Origin: JAHDBG01 sp963922315
GTDB taxonomy: Bacteria; Pseudomonadota; Gammaproteobacteria; Chromatiales; Chromatiaceae
DNA: 64,000 bases
Direction of reading: 5' to 3'
Assembly: GCA_963922315.1 (NCBI GenBank)
Contig: CAWUID010000004.1
Location: 1-64,000 of the forward strand
Below the pieces are notes generated by a model that saw nothing but the letters and a program-made list of their open reading frames with translations, had not been told where the DNA came from and did not search any database. Below, piece by piece: positions 26,046 to 33,636 of the stretch (positions within the stretch are counted from its first letter, which is position 1; every line of letters starts with the position of its first letter). A program made the translations under genes and the position numbers.

Positions 26046-26318
26046 TTATTTCATACTGACTCTGGGTTTATCAATGCCTTTTTTCTTTTCATAAGTACGT
26101 AATCCGCCGAGTCCCAGCATTCCCATCAAGACGGTCATTAAGGCAGCCATATCAAATGATGGCAGCGATGGTGGCTTGTCAACAATATAGGCCAGAGTGA
26201 ATTCGGCCATTGGCTCCAGCACAAAGTGCCAGGCAAAGGCAAGACCACAGATCCAGCCGATAGCGGGCCGCCAGCCGGCAACAAACAACGAATTACTGGC
26301 AGCTTCCACTTTATTCAC
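26046..26318 (-). CDS. 3TM-holin-like protein, C-terminal part
   Basis: A 90-residue membrane protein beginning NKVEAASNSLFVAGWRPAIGWICG, the signature of the GTA/phage 3TM holin family, with two hydrophobic helices (about 15-48 and 58-78) and a basic tail. Family members normally begin with a soluble helical segment of 40-50 residues. That segment is encoded in another frame immediately upstream (26315-26458). The first codon here is GTG at 26318, overlapping the upstream stop as GTGA. Either the gene is frameshifted or the two parts are translated in a coupled way. No other phage genes surround it: it lies between hemC and mnmG. Confidence 0.62.
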   Translation of the reverse strand: MNKVEAASNSLFVAGWRPAIGWICGLAFAWHFVLEPMAEFTLAYIVDKPPSLPSFDMAALMTVLMGMLGLGGLRTYEKKKGIDKPRVSMK

Positions 26319-26458
26319 TTCAACCTGCGCATCACCTGAGCATGTGCCTGTTTTTGCGCCAGAGTGGCTATTTCATGTGCCAGCTTACTTTTCTGATCTT
26401 TATCTTTGATCACTTTATCCAATAACGAAGTGATTGGTCCTAATAACATGTCAAACAT
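26315..26458 (-). CDS. 3TM-holin-like protein, N-terminal part (split gene)
   Basis: A 47-residue frame starting MFDMLLGPITSLLDKVIKD, with charged helix and AHEIATLAQKQAHAQ, stopping at 26315. It has a good ribosome-binding site (AAGGAG) upstream. The amphipathic start and the AQKQAHAQ run match what precedes VEVNKVEAAS in intact 3TM holins. The change of frame occurs near 26330, where reading CAG GTT GAA GTG would continue the family sequence. The simplest explanation is a one- or two-base indel in an ancestral gene of about 135 codons. Confidence 0.6.
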   Translation of the reverse strand: MFDMLLGPITSLLDKVIKDKDQKSKLAHEIATLAQKQAHAQVMRRLK

Positions 26459-26477
26459 ATTTTTCTCCTTGGTTTTA

Positions 26478-28376
26478 TCAGGCAGCTTTCCTGAGATGCT
26501 GCTTTTTCAGATGAATACGTAACAGAGACAAAGCTGCCGGGGTCACGCCCGGAATACGACCAGCCTGGCCAAGTGTGGCGGGTTGTTGCTGAGATAATTT
26601 TTCCCGGACTTCAGCCGACAGCCCACTGACCTGATGGTAATTAAAACCAGATGGCAGGGAAATGTCTTCAGCCGCTTTGTCACGCTGAATTTCTTCCTGC
26701 TGGCGTGCGATATAGCCAGCATACTTGGCCTGAATTTCAACTTGCTCGGTCACTTGAATGCGCAGATCAGCAGCGATCACGGCTTTTCCAACGGTCGGAA
26801 TCTGTGTCACCCTGGCGTAATCTGATTGCGGGCGGGCCACCAGATCCAGCGCCCGGGTTTCGCGCCGCAGCAGATCGCCGAGCAGTGTTTCTGCTTGTTC
26901 CGGGGCCAGATGGTGCGGTTGTACCCAGGTATCCCGCAGTCTTTGTTGCTCCTGCACAATCGCTTCCTGCTTCCGGTTGAACCAGGCCCACTGTGTTTCG
27001 TTGACCAGTCCCAGCGTGTGGCCCTGTTCAGTCAGGCGCAGGTCAGCGTTGTCTTCCCGCAATAATAAACGATATTCAGCGCGTGACGTGAACATACGAT
27101 ACGGTTCTTGTGTGCCGCGCGTGATCAGATCGTCCACCAGCACACCGAGGTAGGCCTGGTCGCGCCGGGGATACCAGGCAGGTTGTTCACGTACCATCAG
27201 AACGGCATTGATCCCAGCCAGCAGGCCTTGCGCAGCGGCTTCTTCATAGCCGGTGGTGCCATTGATCTGACCGGCAAAAAACAGCCCCGGAATGCCTTTT
27301 GTCTGTAGGGTCGGGTGCAGATCGCGCGGGTCAAAAAAATCATATTCAATGGCATAGCCGGGGCGGGTAATGCTGGCCTGCTCCAGACCGCGCATCGAAC
27401 GAACCAGATCCCACTGCACATCAAACGGCAGCGACGTAGAAATACCGTTCGGATATACCTCGTGGCTGCTGAGTCCTTCTGGTTCCAGAAAAATCTGATG
27501 TGAAGTCCTGTCTGCAAAGCGGATAACTTTGTCTTCAATGGAGGGGCAATAGCGCGGGCCGACGCCGTCAATCACGCCGGTATACAAAGGTGAACGAGAC
27601 AATCCTTGCTGGATGATGTCGTGAGTCTGTGCATTAGTATGCGTGATATGACACGCGACCTGGCGTGGATGCTGGTCTGTCGTGCCCATGTAAGAAAAGA
27701 CCGGGGTTGGCTGATCGCCGGGCTGTGTGGTTAAAGCTGTGTAATCAATGCTGCGTCTGTCAATACGGGGTGGCGTGCCGGTCTTCAGTCGTTCCACCCG
27801 GAATGGCAGCTCGCGTAAGCGGGCAGCCAGTCGGTTGGCTGGTGGGTCACCCGCTCGTCCGCCCGTTTGTTGTTCCAGTCCGATATGGATGCGTCCGCCC
27901 AGAAAAGTACCAACCGTCAGTACCACTGCCGGTGCGCGGAACTTCAGGCCCATGCGGGTGACTACACCTGCGACCTGGCCTTGTTCTATGATCAGGTCAT
28001 CTACACTTTGCTGGAAGATGTCCAGATTCGGCTGTTGTTCCAGTGCAGCGCGTACAGCGCTTTTGTATAGCATCCGGTCAGCCTGGGCACGGGTAGCACG
28101 TACTGCTGGTCCTTTGCGGGCATTCAGAATGCGGAATTGAATGCCTGCCTGATCTGTTGCTCTGGCCATCAGGCCGCCGAGTGCGTCGATTTCTTTTACC
28201 AGGTGGCCTTTGCCGATACCACCAATCGCCGGGTTACAGCTCATCTGGCCGAGCGTGTCGATGCTGTGCGTCAGCAACAATGTTGTGGCGCCCATACGTG
28301 CTGCAGCCAGCGCCGCTTCGGTGCCGGCGTGGCCGCCACCGACAATAATCACCTGGTAGCTATTAGGATGAAACAT
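26478..28376 (-). CDS. mnmG: tRNA uridine-5-carboxymethylaminomethyl modification enzyme MnmG (GidA)
   Basis: A 632-residue FAD enzyme that, with MnmE, modifies U34 of several tRNAs. Seen: the FAD-binding VIIVGGGHAGTEAALAAARMG at the N-terminus, CNPAIGGIGKGHLVKEIDALGG, GTFLGGRIHIG, PRYCPSIEDKVIRF, PEGLSSHEVYPNGISTSLP, GLFFAGQINGTTGYEEAAAQGL, and the C-terminal helical domain ending GVTPAALSLLRIHLKK. Length is standard. It is transcribed divergently from apaG, with about 90 bases between the two starts. mnmE and rsmG, common partners, are not in the window. Confidence 0.98.
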   Translation of the reverse strand: MFHPNSYQVIIVGGGHAGTEAALAAARMGATTLLLTHSIDTLGQMSCNPAIGGIGKGHLVKEIDALGGLMARATDQAGIQFRILNARKGPAVRATRAQADRMLYKSAVRAALEQQPNLDIFQQSVDDLIIEQGQVAGVVTRMGLKFRAPAVVLTVGTFLGGRIHIGLEQQTGGRAGDPPANRLAARLRELPFRVERLKTGTPPRIDRRSIDYTALTTQPGDQPTPVFSYMGTTDQHPRQVACHITHTNAQTHDIIQQGLSRSPLYTGVIDGVGPRYCPSIEDKVIRFADRTSHQIFLEPEGLSSHEVYPNGISTSLPFDVQWDLVRSMRGLEQASITRPGYAIEYDFFDPRDLHPTLQTKGIPGLFFAGQINGTTGYEEAAAQGLLAGINAVLMVREQPAWYPRRDQAYLGVLVDDLITRGTQEPYRMFTSRAEYRLLLREDNADLRLTEQGHTLGLVNETQWAWFNRKQEAIVQEQQRLRDTWVQPHHLAPEQAETLLGDLLRRETRALDLVARPQSDYARVTQIPTVGKAVIAADLRIQVTEQVEIQAKYAGYIARQQEEIQRDKAAEDISLPSGFNYHQVSGLSAEVREKLSQQQPATLGQAGRIPGVTPAALSLLRIHLKKQHLRKAA

Positions 28377-28464
28377 CGCGATAATAAGTGAGAGCGCCTC
28401 TGGCTACTGTTGTGCTGGTACAAAACCCAGACACGATAGTTGCTACAAAGATGCTTGTTTATCA

Positions 28465-28860
28465 ATGAACGAAACAGTGAGATTTATGCACCGATATCCA
28501 GTCAGAGTCGAGGCCGAGACCTTTTATCTTGAAGAACAATCCACGCCTGCAGACAACCGTTATGCGTTTGCCTACACCATCACTATCAGTAATCTGAGTA
28601 CAGTACCTGTCACCTTACGTCGGCGACGCTGGCTGATTACAGATTCAGACTGCCAGGTGCGGGAAGTCGCTGGTGACGGTGTAGTCGGAAAACAACCACG
28701 TCTGTCGCCAGGTACACAATTTCGTTATACCAGTGGTGCCATGCTGGAAACACCAGTAAATACGATGGAAGGAGAATATGAAATGGAAACAGATACCGGG
28801 GAAGTTTTTGTTGCTCCGGTAAATCGTTTTACCCTGTCCATTCCACGTACCCTGCATTAA
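28465..28860 (+). CDS. apaG: ApaG protein (FN3-like domain)
   Basis: A 131-residue protein of the ApaG family. YAFAYTITISNLS, RRRRWLITDSD, GEGVVGKQP-like GDGVVGKQPRLSPGTQFRYTSG and METPVNTMEGEYEM are all characteristic. The function is still unclear; ApaG can bind nucleotides and often accompanies ApaH. The frame opens at 28465; the ATG at 28486 (MHRYPVRVEAE) is closer to the usual family start. It is 5 bases upstream of apaH, forming a conventional apaG-apaH operon. Confidence 0.95.
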   Translation: MNETVRFMHRYPVRVEAETFYLEEQSTPADNRYAFAYTITISNLSTVPVTLRRRRWLITDSDCQVREVAGDGVVGKQPRLSPGTQFRYTSGAMLETPVNTMEGEYEMETDTGEVFVAPVNRFTLSIPRTLH

Positions 28861-28865
28861 GCCTG

Positions 28866-29687
28866 ATGGCAACTTATGTGGTTGGTGATATCCAGGGTTG
28901 TTATGCTACGCTGGATTATGCCCTGACTCAAATGCGTTTTGACCCGGCAGCTGACACTTTATGGTGTGCGGGCGATCTGGTCAATCGTGGTCCGGACTCA
29001 TTGCGCGTGCTGCGGCTGCTGCATCAGTTGGGCAACTCAGTGATTGCGGTACTGGGTAATCATGATCTGCATCTGCTGGCACTGGCCGCCGGCAATCTGA
29101 AATATGCTGAAAAAAGCAATCTGAATGAGGTGCTGACAGCTCCGGACAGTGCTGATCTGATCCACTGGCTGCAACAACGACCCTTGCTGCATTGGGATGC
29201 CACGCTGGAATTTGCCATGCTGCATGCAGGCCTGCCACCACAGTGGAATATGACTCAGGCCTTAGCGCATGCCGCCGAAGTGGAACACGCCTTGCGTAAT
29301 AACGAGGCGAGCAATTATCTGACTGAATTATACGGCCATGAACCCAGTACCTGGTCTGACTCTCTGACGGGTATGTCGCGCTTACGTTACATTACCAATT
29401 GTTTTACCCGACTACGGTATTGTCGGGCAGATGGTACTCTGATGCTGCACGAAAAAGGTCAGCCTGGCACTCAGTCTGTTGCATCTGCACAGCCCTGGTT
29501 CAGTCATCTGCACCGGGCCAGCAGAGAAACCCGCATAGTCAGCGGTCACTGGTCCACACTGGGTTATTATGCAGGAGATAATATCTGGGCATTGGATACG
29601 GGATGTGTTTGGGGTCAATACCTGACTTTTTTACGAATTGACCAGGCAGAGCCAGGTGTACAGCACTATCCGGCTCAGGAGAAATAA
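28866..29687 (+). CDS. apaH: Diadenosine tetraphosphatase
   Basis: A 273-residue metallophosphatase that hydrolyses Ap4A symmetrically to two ADP and also removes Np4 caps from RNA. The phosphoesterase signatures are in place: GDIQGC, GDLVNRGPDS, GNHD, LHAGLPP and SGHWSTLG. Length matches the family. It follows apaG directly. Only 3 bases separate its stop from the start of an Rpn-family gene on the same strand, which may therefore be co-transcribed. Confidence 0.97.
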   Translation: MATYVVGDIQGCYATLDYALTQMRFDPAADTLWCAGDLVNRGPDSLRVLRLLHQLGNSVIAVLGNHDLHLLALAAGNLKYAEKSNLNEVLTAPDSADLIHWLQQRPLLHWDATLEFAMLHAGLPPQWNMTQALAHAAEVEHALRNNEASNYLTELYGHEPSTWSDSLTGMSRLRYITNCFTRLRYCRADGTLMLHEKGQPGTQSVASAQPWFSHLHRASRETRIVSGHWSTLGYYAGDNIWALDTGCVWGQYLTFLRIDQAEPGVQHYPAQEK

Positions 29688-29690
29688 AAT

Positions 29691-30614
29691 ATGCCACGCA
29701 GATTGATCAGTTTTGACTGGGCAATGAAAAAGCTGCTGAGAAGTAAGGCTAACTTTGAAATTCTGGAAGGTTTCCTGAGTGAGCTGCTCAAAGAAAACAT
29801 CCGGATCCTGGAAATTCTCGAAAGTGAAGGTAATAAACAAGATAGCCAGGATAAATTTAACCGGGTTGATCTGAAAGTCAAAAATCAAAAAAGTGAAATT
29901 ATCATCATTGAAGTGCAATATGAACGTGAATTTGATTATTTGCAAAGAATTTTATTTGGAACATCGAAGGTCATAACAGAGCATCTTAACGAAAGTAGTC
30001 CTTACTCAGAAGTCGTTAAAGTGATTTCAGTTAACATACTGTATTTTGATCTTGGTCAGGGTGAAGACTACGTATATCAGGGTATAACAACCTTTCAGGG
30101 TTTGCATCATCAGGATATATTAAAATTATCAGAAGATCAGCAGGAGCTTTATAAAAAAGAAAAAATACATGAGATATTTCCGGAATATTATCTGATAAAA
30201 GTCAATAGCTTTGACGATTTTGCCAGAGATACACTGGATGAGTGGATATATTTCCTGAAAAATGAAGAAATCAAAGAAGATTTTAAGGCAAAAGGTTTAA
30301 AACAAGCAAAGCAGGCGCTTGATATTCTGAAACTGCCTGAAAAAGAGCGTCTTGCCTATGAAAGATATCGGGACGACCTGCACTATCAGGCCAGTATGAT
30401 TGAATCATCTTATGTAGTTGGCAGGAAAAAAGGCAGAAAAGAGGGGAGAGAAGAGGGGAGGAAAGAGCGTGACATTGAAATTGCTATCAAGTTACTGGCT
30501 TCTGGAGTAATAGACAAGCAAATGATTGTTGATATGACGGGGTTGACCTTGCAAGAGGTGAATGCATTAAAGCTACCACCATTACTTAGTGAGCATGATG
30601 TTAACTTTAGATAA
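29691..30614 (+). CDS. Rpn-family recombination-promoting nuclease/putative transposase
   Basis: A 307-residue protein of the PD-(D/E)XK 'transposase_31'-related group. It starts MPRRLISFDWAMKKLLRSK and has the nuclease core with RVDLKVKNQKSEIIIIEVQYE (an Asp...ExQ arrangement), then FDYLQRILFGTSKVI, VKVISVNILYFDLGQGEDYVYQG and IFPEYYLI. A highly basic KGRKEGREEGRKE linker and a small C-terminal domain with VDMTGLTLQEVNALKLP follow. Family members are associated with RecA-independent recombination and DNA transfer. It is the intact paralogue of the broken gene at 2596-4663. Its AT-rich composition and its placement between apaH and ctaA suggest insertion into a housekeeping run. Confidence 0.88.
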   Translation: MPRRLISFDWAMKKLLRSKANFEILEGFLSELLKENIRILEILESEGNKQDSQDKFNRVDLKVKNQKSEIIIIEVQYEREFDYLQRILFGTSKVITEHLNESSPYSEVVKVISVNILYFDLGQGEDYVYQGITTFQGLHHQDILKLSEDQQELYKKEKIHEIFPEYYLIKVNSFDDFARDTLDEWIYFLKNEEIKEDFKAKGLKQAKQALDILKLPEKERLAYERYRDDLHYQASMIESSYVVGRKKGRKEGREEGRKERDIEIAIKLLASGVIDKQMIVDMTGLTLQEVNALKLPPLLSEHDVNFR

Positions 30615-30627
30615 GGCCTGAATAGTT

Positions 30628-31608
30628 ATGCGTTACCTGAATGTAGTTCGTTTGATGCTGGTCATGACCTTGGTGGTGATTATCCTGGGTGCTTACACAC
30701 GTCTGGCAGATGCAGGTCTGGGTTGCCCGGATTGGCCGGGATGTTACGGCCAATGGCTGGTACCGGAAACACCCGCTGAAGTCGAAAACAAAGACTATCT
30801 GGCGCAGCGCCCGCTGGAGGTTGGCAAAGGCTGGCTGGAGATGATCCACCGCTATTTTGCTGGCATGCTCGGGCTGTTGATTGCGGGATTGGCCGCCTGG
30901 TCCTGGCAACGCCGTTTTCGCCAGATACCGCAGCAACCCGTATGGTTGCCAACCGCATTGCTTGGGTTAGTCATTGTGCAGGCCATGCTGGGGATGTGGA
31001 CAGTCACTTTATTACTTAAGCCAGTGATTGTGATGATGCACCTCCTCGGTGGCTTCACACTGTTCGCCTTGTTATTCATTCTGATGTTACGGCTGCAGTC
31101 TGCCCATCCGTCTGTCGCAGACGCAGACCGCCTCAGATGGGCAGCTCGTATCGGGCTTGTGTTACTGGTGGTACAGATTGCTCTGGGAGGGTGGACCAGC
31201 ACGAATTATGCAGCGCTGGCTTGTACTGACTTGCCGACCTGCCAGGGCGTCTGGTGGCCGCAGATGGATTTTGCGGAAGGCTTCACCTTGTGGCGCGGGA
31301 TTGGCACAAACTATGAGTATGGTGTGCTGGATCATCCGGCACGGGTTGCAATCCATATGGTGCACCGGCTGGGTGCGATTGTGGTGTCTATCTGGCTGGC
31401 AGGATTGGTGTATGCATTGGTGCGGCACAGCCAGGTATTGGGCACGATGGGAATGCGGATGGGCGCTTTGCTGGTTCTGCAGGTAGTGCTGGGATTGAGT
31501 AATGTACTCTTTCACCTGCCTTTGTGGGTAGCAACCGCACATAATGCAACAGCAGCTTTGTTACTGCTCGCCGTTGTTCAGATTAACTTCACGCTGCGGC
31601 GCACCTGA
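30628..31608 (+). CDS. ctaA: Heme A synthase (COX15/CtaA)
   Basis: A 326-residue inner-membrane protein with about eight helices that oxidises heme O to heme A for cytochrome c oxidase. Seen: the first helix with ILGAYTRLADAGLGCPDWPGCYGQW (conserved Cys pair), EMIHRYFAG with a heme-ligand His, MMHLLGG, ALACTDLPTCQGVW (second Cys pair), and MVHRLGA and ATAHNATAA histidines in the second half. Its stop overlaps the start of the farnesyltransferase gene by one base (TGATG), so the two are translationally coupled. Confidence 0.95.
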   Translation: MRYLNVVRLMLVMTLVVIILGAYTRLADAGLGCPDWPGCYGQWLVPETPAEVENKDYLAQRPLEVGKGWLEMIHRYFAGMLGLLIAGLAAWSWQRRFRQIPQQPVWLPTALLGLVIVQAMLGMWTVTLLLKPVIVMMHLLGGFTLFALLFILMLRLQSAHPSVADADRLRWAARIGLVLLVVQIALGGWTSTNYAALACTDLPTCQGVWWPQMDFAEGFTLWRGIGTNYEYGVLDHPARVAIHMVHRLGAIVVSIWLAGLVYALVRHSQVLGTMGMRMGALLVLQVVLGLSNVLFHLPLWVATAHNATAALLLLAVVQINFTLRRT

Positions 31609-32522
31609 TGCACATGACCGGCACCCAACACCTTTCAGCATTTATCAATTGGCGTAGCTATTGGACCTTATGTAAGCCGAAAGTCGTCGCGTTGATCGTT
31701 TTTACCGCTATTGTTGGTATATTTCTGGCCTCACCGGGTTTGCCGCCACTCGGCATCCTACTGAATGCCACTCTGGGTATCGCGCTGGCAGCAGCGTCTG
31801 CTGCCGCGATCAATCATGTGGTGGATCAGAAAGTAGACGCACAGATGGGCCGCACAGAACAACGGCCTTTACCGCAGGGCAGGGTCGGTAGTACACAAGC
31901 AATTGTTTTTGCATTGTTGCTTGGGGTCAGTGCTATGTTAATTCTGAGCCTGGGGGTGAATGGCCTGACCGCTATACTGACGTTGCTATCGTTAATCGGC
32001 TACGCAGTCATTTACACTCTGTACCTGAAACGGGCGACACCACAAAACATTGTGATTGGTGGTGCTGCCGGAGCGGCGCCACCATTGCTTGGTTGGGTTG
32101 CGGTGACAGGTCAGATTGATCCGGAAGCGCTGTTATTATTTCTGATTATCTTTACCTGGACGCCGCCCCATTTCTGGGCATTAGCAATTCATCGGATGGA
32201 AGAATACCGCCAGGTTGATATTCCGATGTTGCCAGTGACGCATGGCCTGGCCTATACCCGGTTACAGATTCTGCTATATACCGTGCTGTTATTTGTGGTG
32301 ACTTTATTGCCGTATGGCTATGGTATGAGCGGCATCCTGTATCTGGCAGGCACTTTGATACTTAATCTGGGTTTTCTGATCTATGCAGTTCTGTTATATC
32401 AGAATGCGCACACCAGTCTGCCAATGCGCACCTTTGGCTATTCCATTATCTATCTGATGGGACTGTTCGCATTATTGTTACTTGATCACTATGTTCCGGT
32501 ATGGCAGCAGGTTCTCGCCTGA
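31608..32522 (+). CDS. cyoE: Protoheme IX farnesyltransferase (heme O synthase)
   Basis: A 304-residue UbiA-superfamily membrane enzyme that adds a farnesyl chain to heme B. The two Asp-rich prenyl-diphosphate motifs are visible as NHVVDQKVDAQMGRTEQRPLP and, in the second half, the region around HRMEEYRQVDIPMLPVTHG. LCKPKVVALIVFTAIVG and GGAAGAAPPLLGWVAVTG are family hallmarks. It is paired with ctaA, so both act in heme A supply for an aa3-type oxidase, whose structural genes are not in this window. A terminator hairpin follows immediately. Confidence 0.96.
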   Translation: MHMTGTQHLSAFINWRSYWTLCKPKVVALIVFTAIVGIFLASPGLPPLGILLNATLGIALAAASAAAINHVVDQKVDAQMGRTEQRPLPQGRVGSTQAIVFALLLGVSAMLILSLGVNGLTAILTLLSLIGYAVIYTLYLKRATPQNIVIGGAAGAAPPLLGWVAVTGQIDPEALLLFLIIFTWTPPHFWALAIHRMEEYRQVDIPMLPVTHGLAYTRLQILLYTVLLFVVTLLPYGYGMSGILYLAGTLILNLGFLIYAVLLYQNAHTSLPMRTFGYSIIYLMGLFALLLLDHYVPVWQQVLA

Positions 32523-32530
32523 CACAAACA

Positions 32531-32562
32531 AAAAAAGCTGTCCGCAGACAGCTTTTTATTTT
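32531..32562 (+). terminator. Rho-independent terminator after ctaA-cyoE
   Basis: AAAAAGCTGTC, loop CGCA, GACAGCTTTTT gives an 11-bp perfect stem followed by ATTTT. It begins about 10 bases after the cyoE stop. The symmetrical A and T tracts mean it may also work for minus-strand transcription leaving the tRNA gene. Confidence 0.9.
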
Positions 32563-32580
32563 GGGAGTAACATCTGATTC

Positions 32581-32657
32581 TGGTGGCAAGGGGCGGACTT
32601 GAACCGCCGACCCCCGCATTATGAGTGCGGTGCTCTAACCGGCTGAGCTACCTTGCC
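32581..32657 (-). tRNA. tRNA-Met (anticodon CAT, elongator type)
   Basis: On the minus strand the 77-base sequence folds as a full cloverleaf: acceptor GGCAAGG pairing with CCTTGCC, D-arm starting GCTCAGCCGGTTAGAGC, anticodon stem CCGCA/TGCGG with loop CTCATAA, and T-arm GGCGGTTCAAGTCCGCC. The 3' CCA is encoded. The anticodon loop and overall sequence resemble elongator tRNA-Met; a CAT anticodon could also be tRNA-Ile2 after lysidine modification. Its 5' end abuts a truncated FHA-like sequence. Confidence 0.95.
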
Positions 32658-32706
32658 AGACCGGCGCGCAATATACCGGACACCTGTACTATCGTCAAGA
32701 AGACCG

Positions 32707-33336
32707 CAAATGCCTGGGTCATTATTTCATCCGTCAAATGATTATGTCACCCTGGCAGATGGTCAGAGGGTATATGCCAGTCCGGATCGGGGTGTCAGTC
32801 TGACGGTAGCGGCGCCGGAAGCATTCGGTTTTCTGGATGCAAACGTCAGCAAGATTCAGATCAGTGGCAGTCAATTGAGTGTGGCAGATGATAAAGCGAT
32901 CAGCCTGGTTGGTAGCGATATCACGATAGACGCTGGTGCCAAATTGCAAGCTGCTGGTGGCCGGGTTGATCTTATTGGTACGGCTTCTGCCGGTGAAGTG
33001 CCATTGCCACAAGCTGATGTTATTCCATCCTTACCAGTGAAATCAGCTGTTGTTCACATCGCAGACAGCCAGTTGCAGGCAGATGGCGTTGGTGGCGGGC
33101 GTATTACCATTGCCGGAGATCAGGTCAGGATTGAAGACAGCACTCTCAGCGCGCGAACCAGTGGCAGGCAGGATGGGCGAGGTATTGCGTTGCAGGCGCA
33201 GCGTGAACTGAATCTGACCCGCAGCCTGGTTGATACCCGCACCAGCTATACCGGTGATGCCGGAGATATTCAGGTACAAGCACCGAATATCACGCTGGAT
33301 ATGCGTGATGCGACGGGTGAAGTTGGCCTGCGCAGC
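32707..33336 (+). pseudogene. FHA-like module 1, truncated at both ends
   Basis: The reading frame picks up in the second half of a TPS domain (DYVTLADGQRVYAS, APEAFGFLDANVSKIQISGSQLSV, ISLVGSDITIDAG). It continues in beta-helix repeats to DMRDATGEVGL at 33330, then enters the 300-bp repeat and stops at 33489. There is no signal peptide and no first half of the TPS domain, so it cannot be secreted by the two-partner route. The missing part would have lain where the tRNA-Met gene and its upstream region are now. The frame is open back to 32653 but the first 50 bases show no FHA similarity. Confidence 0.75.
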
Positions 33337-33636
33337 CGCTGTCGGCCATGGAGAGCGAAGCGATGGCCGATAGTCCCGGGCAGGCGTCAGGCGCGAGCGT
33401 ACGGTCGAAGTCGTGTCAGGGCCGTAGGCCCCTCAGACACGGTGAAGACCGTATGCAAAGCGCATCCGACACGCCGTCAAGCCATTTGAGGGAGCCTATC
33501 ATGCCATGCGAACCAGCGGGAAGTATGGCATGGTAGGTGGACGCAGGGCGTACCCGGGCAAAACATGGTTGTCGCCATTTCCCGAGTCTCATCTGGCGGC
33601 ATGGACGCCGCCAGATCTCACGAGGGATAACGCGAC
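33337..33636. repeat. 300-bp structured repeat, copy 1
   Basis: Almost identical (about 96 percent by eye) to 35297-35597. It contains four strong hairpins: TCGGCCAT/ATGGCCGA (33342-33349 and 33363-33370); TACGGTC/GACCGTA (33400-33406 and 33447-33453) enclosing GTGTC/GACAC and GGGCC/GGCCC; CATGCCAT/ATGGCATG (33500-33507 and 33525-33532); and ATCTGGCGGC/GCCGCCAGAT (33591-33600 and 33607-33616). It lies between the end of one FHA-like module and the start of the next. No convincing protein is encoded. It could be a non-coding RNA element or a non-autonomous mobile element; no family is identified. Confidence 0.85.

Noticed and set aside
33348..33536. Arg-rich open frames inside the structured repeat (also at 35219-35449)
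   Set aside because: They are conserved only because the DNA repeat is conserved; there is no ribosome-binding site and no protein-like composition.
33337..33636. Interpretation of the 300-bp repeat as a self-splicing intron
   Set aside because: Precise removal does not join the flanking frames in either copy, and I see no group I or group II core motifs.
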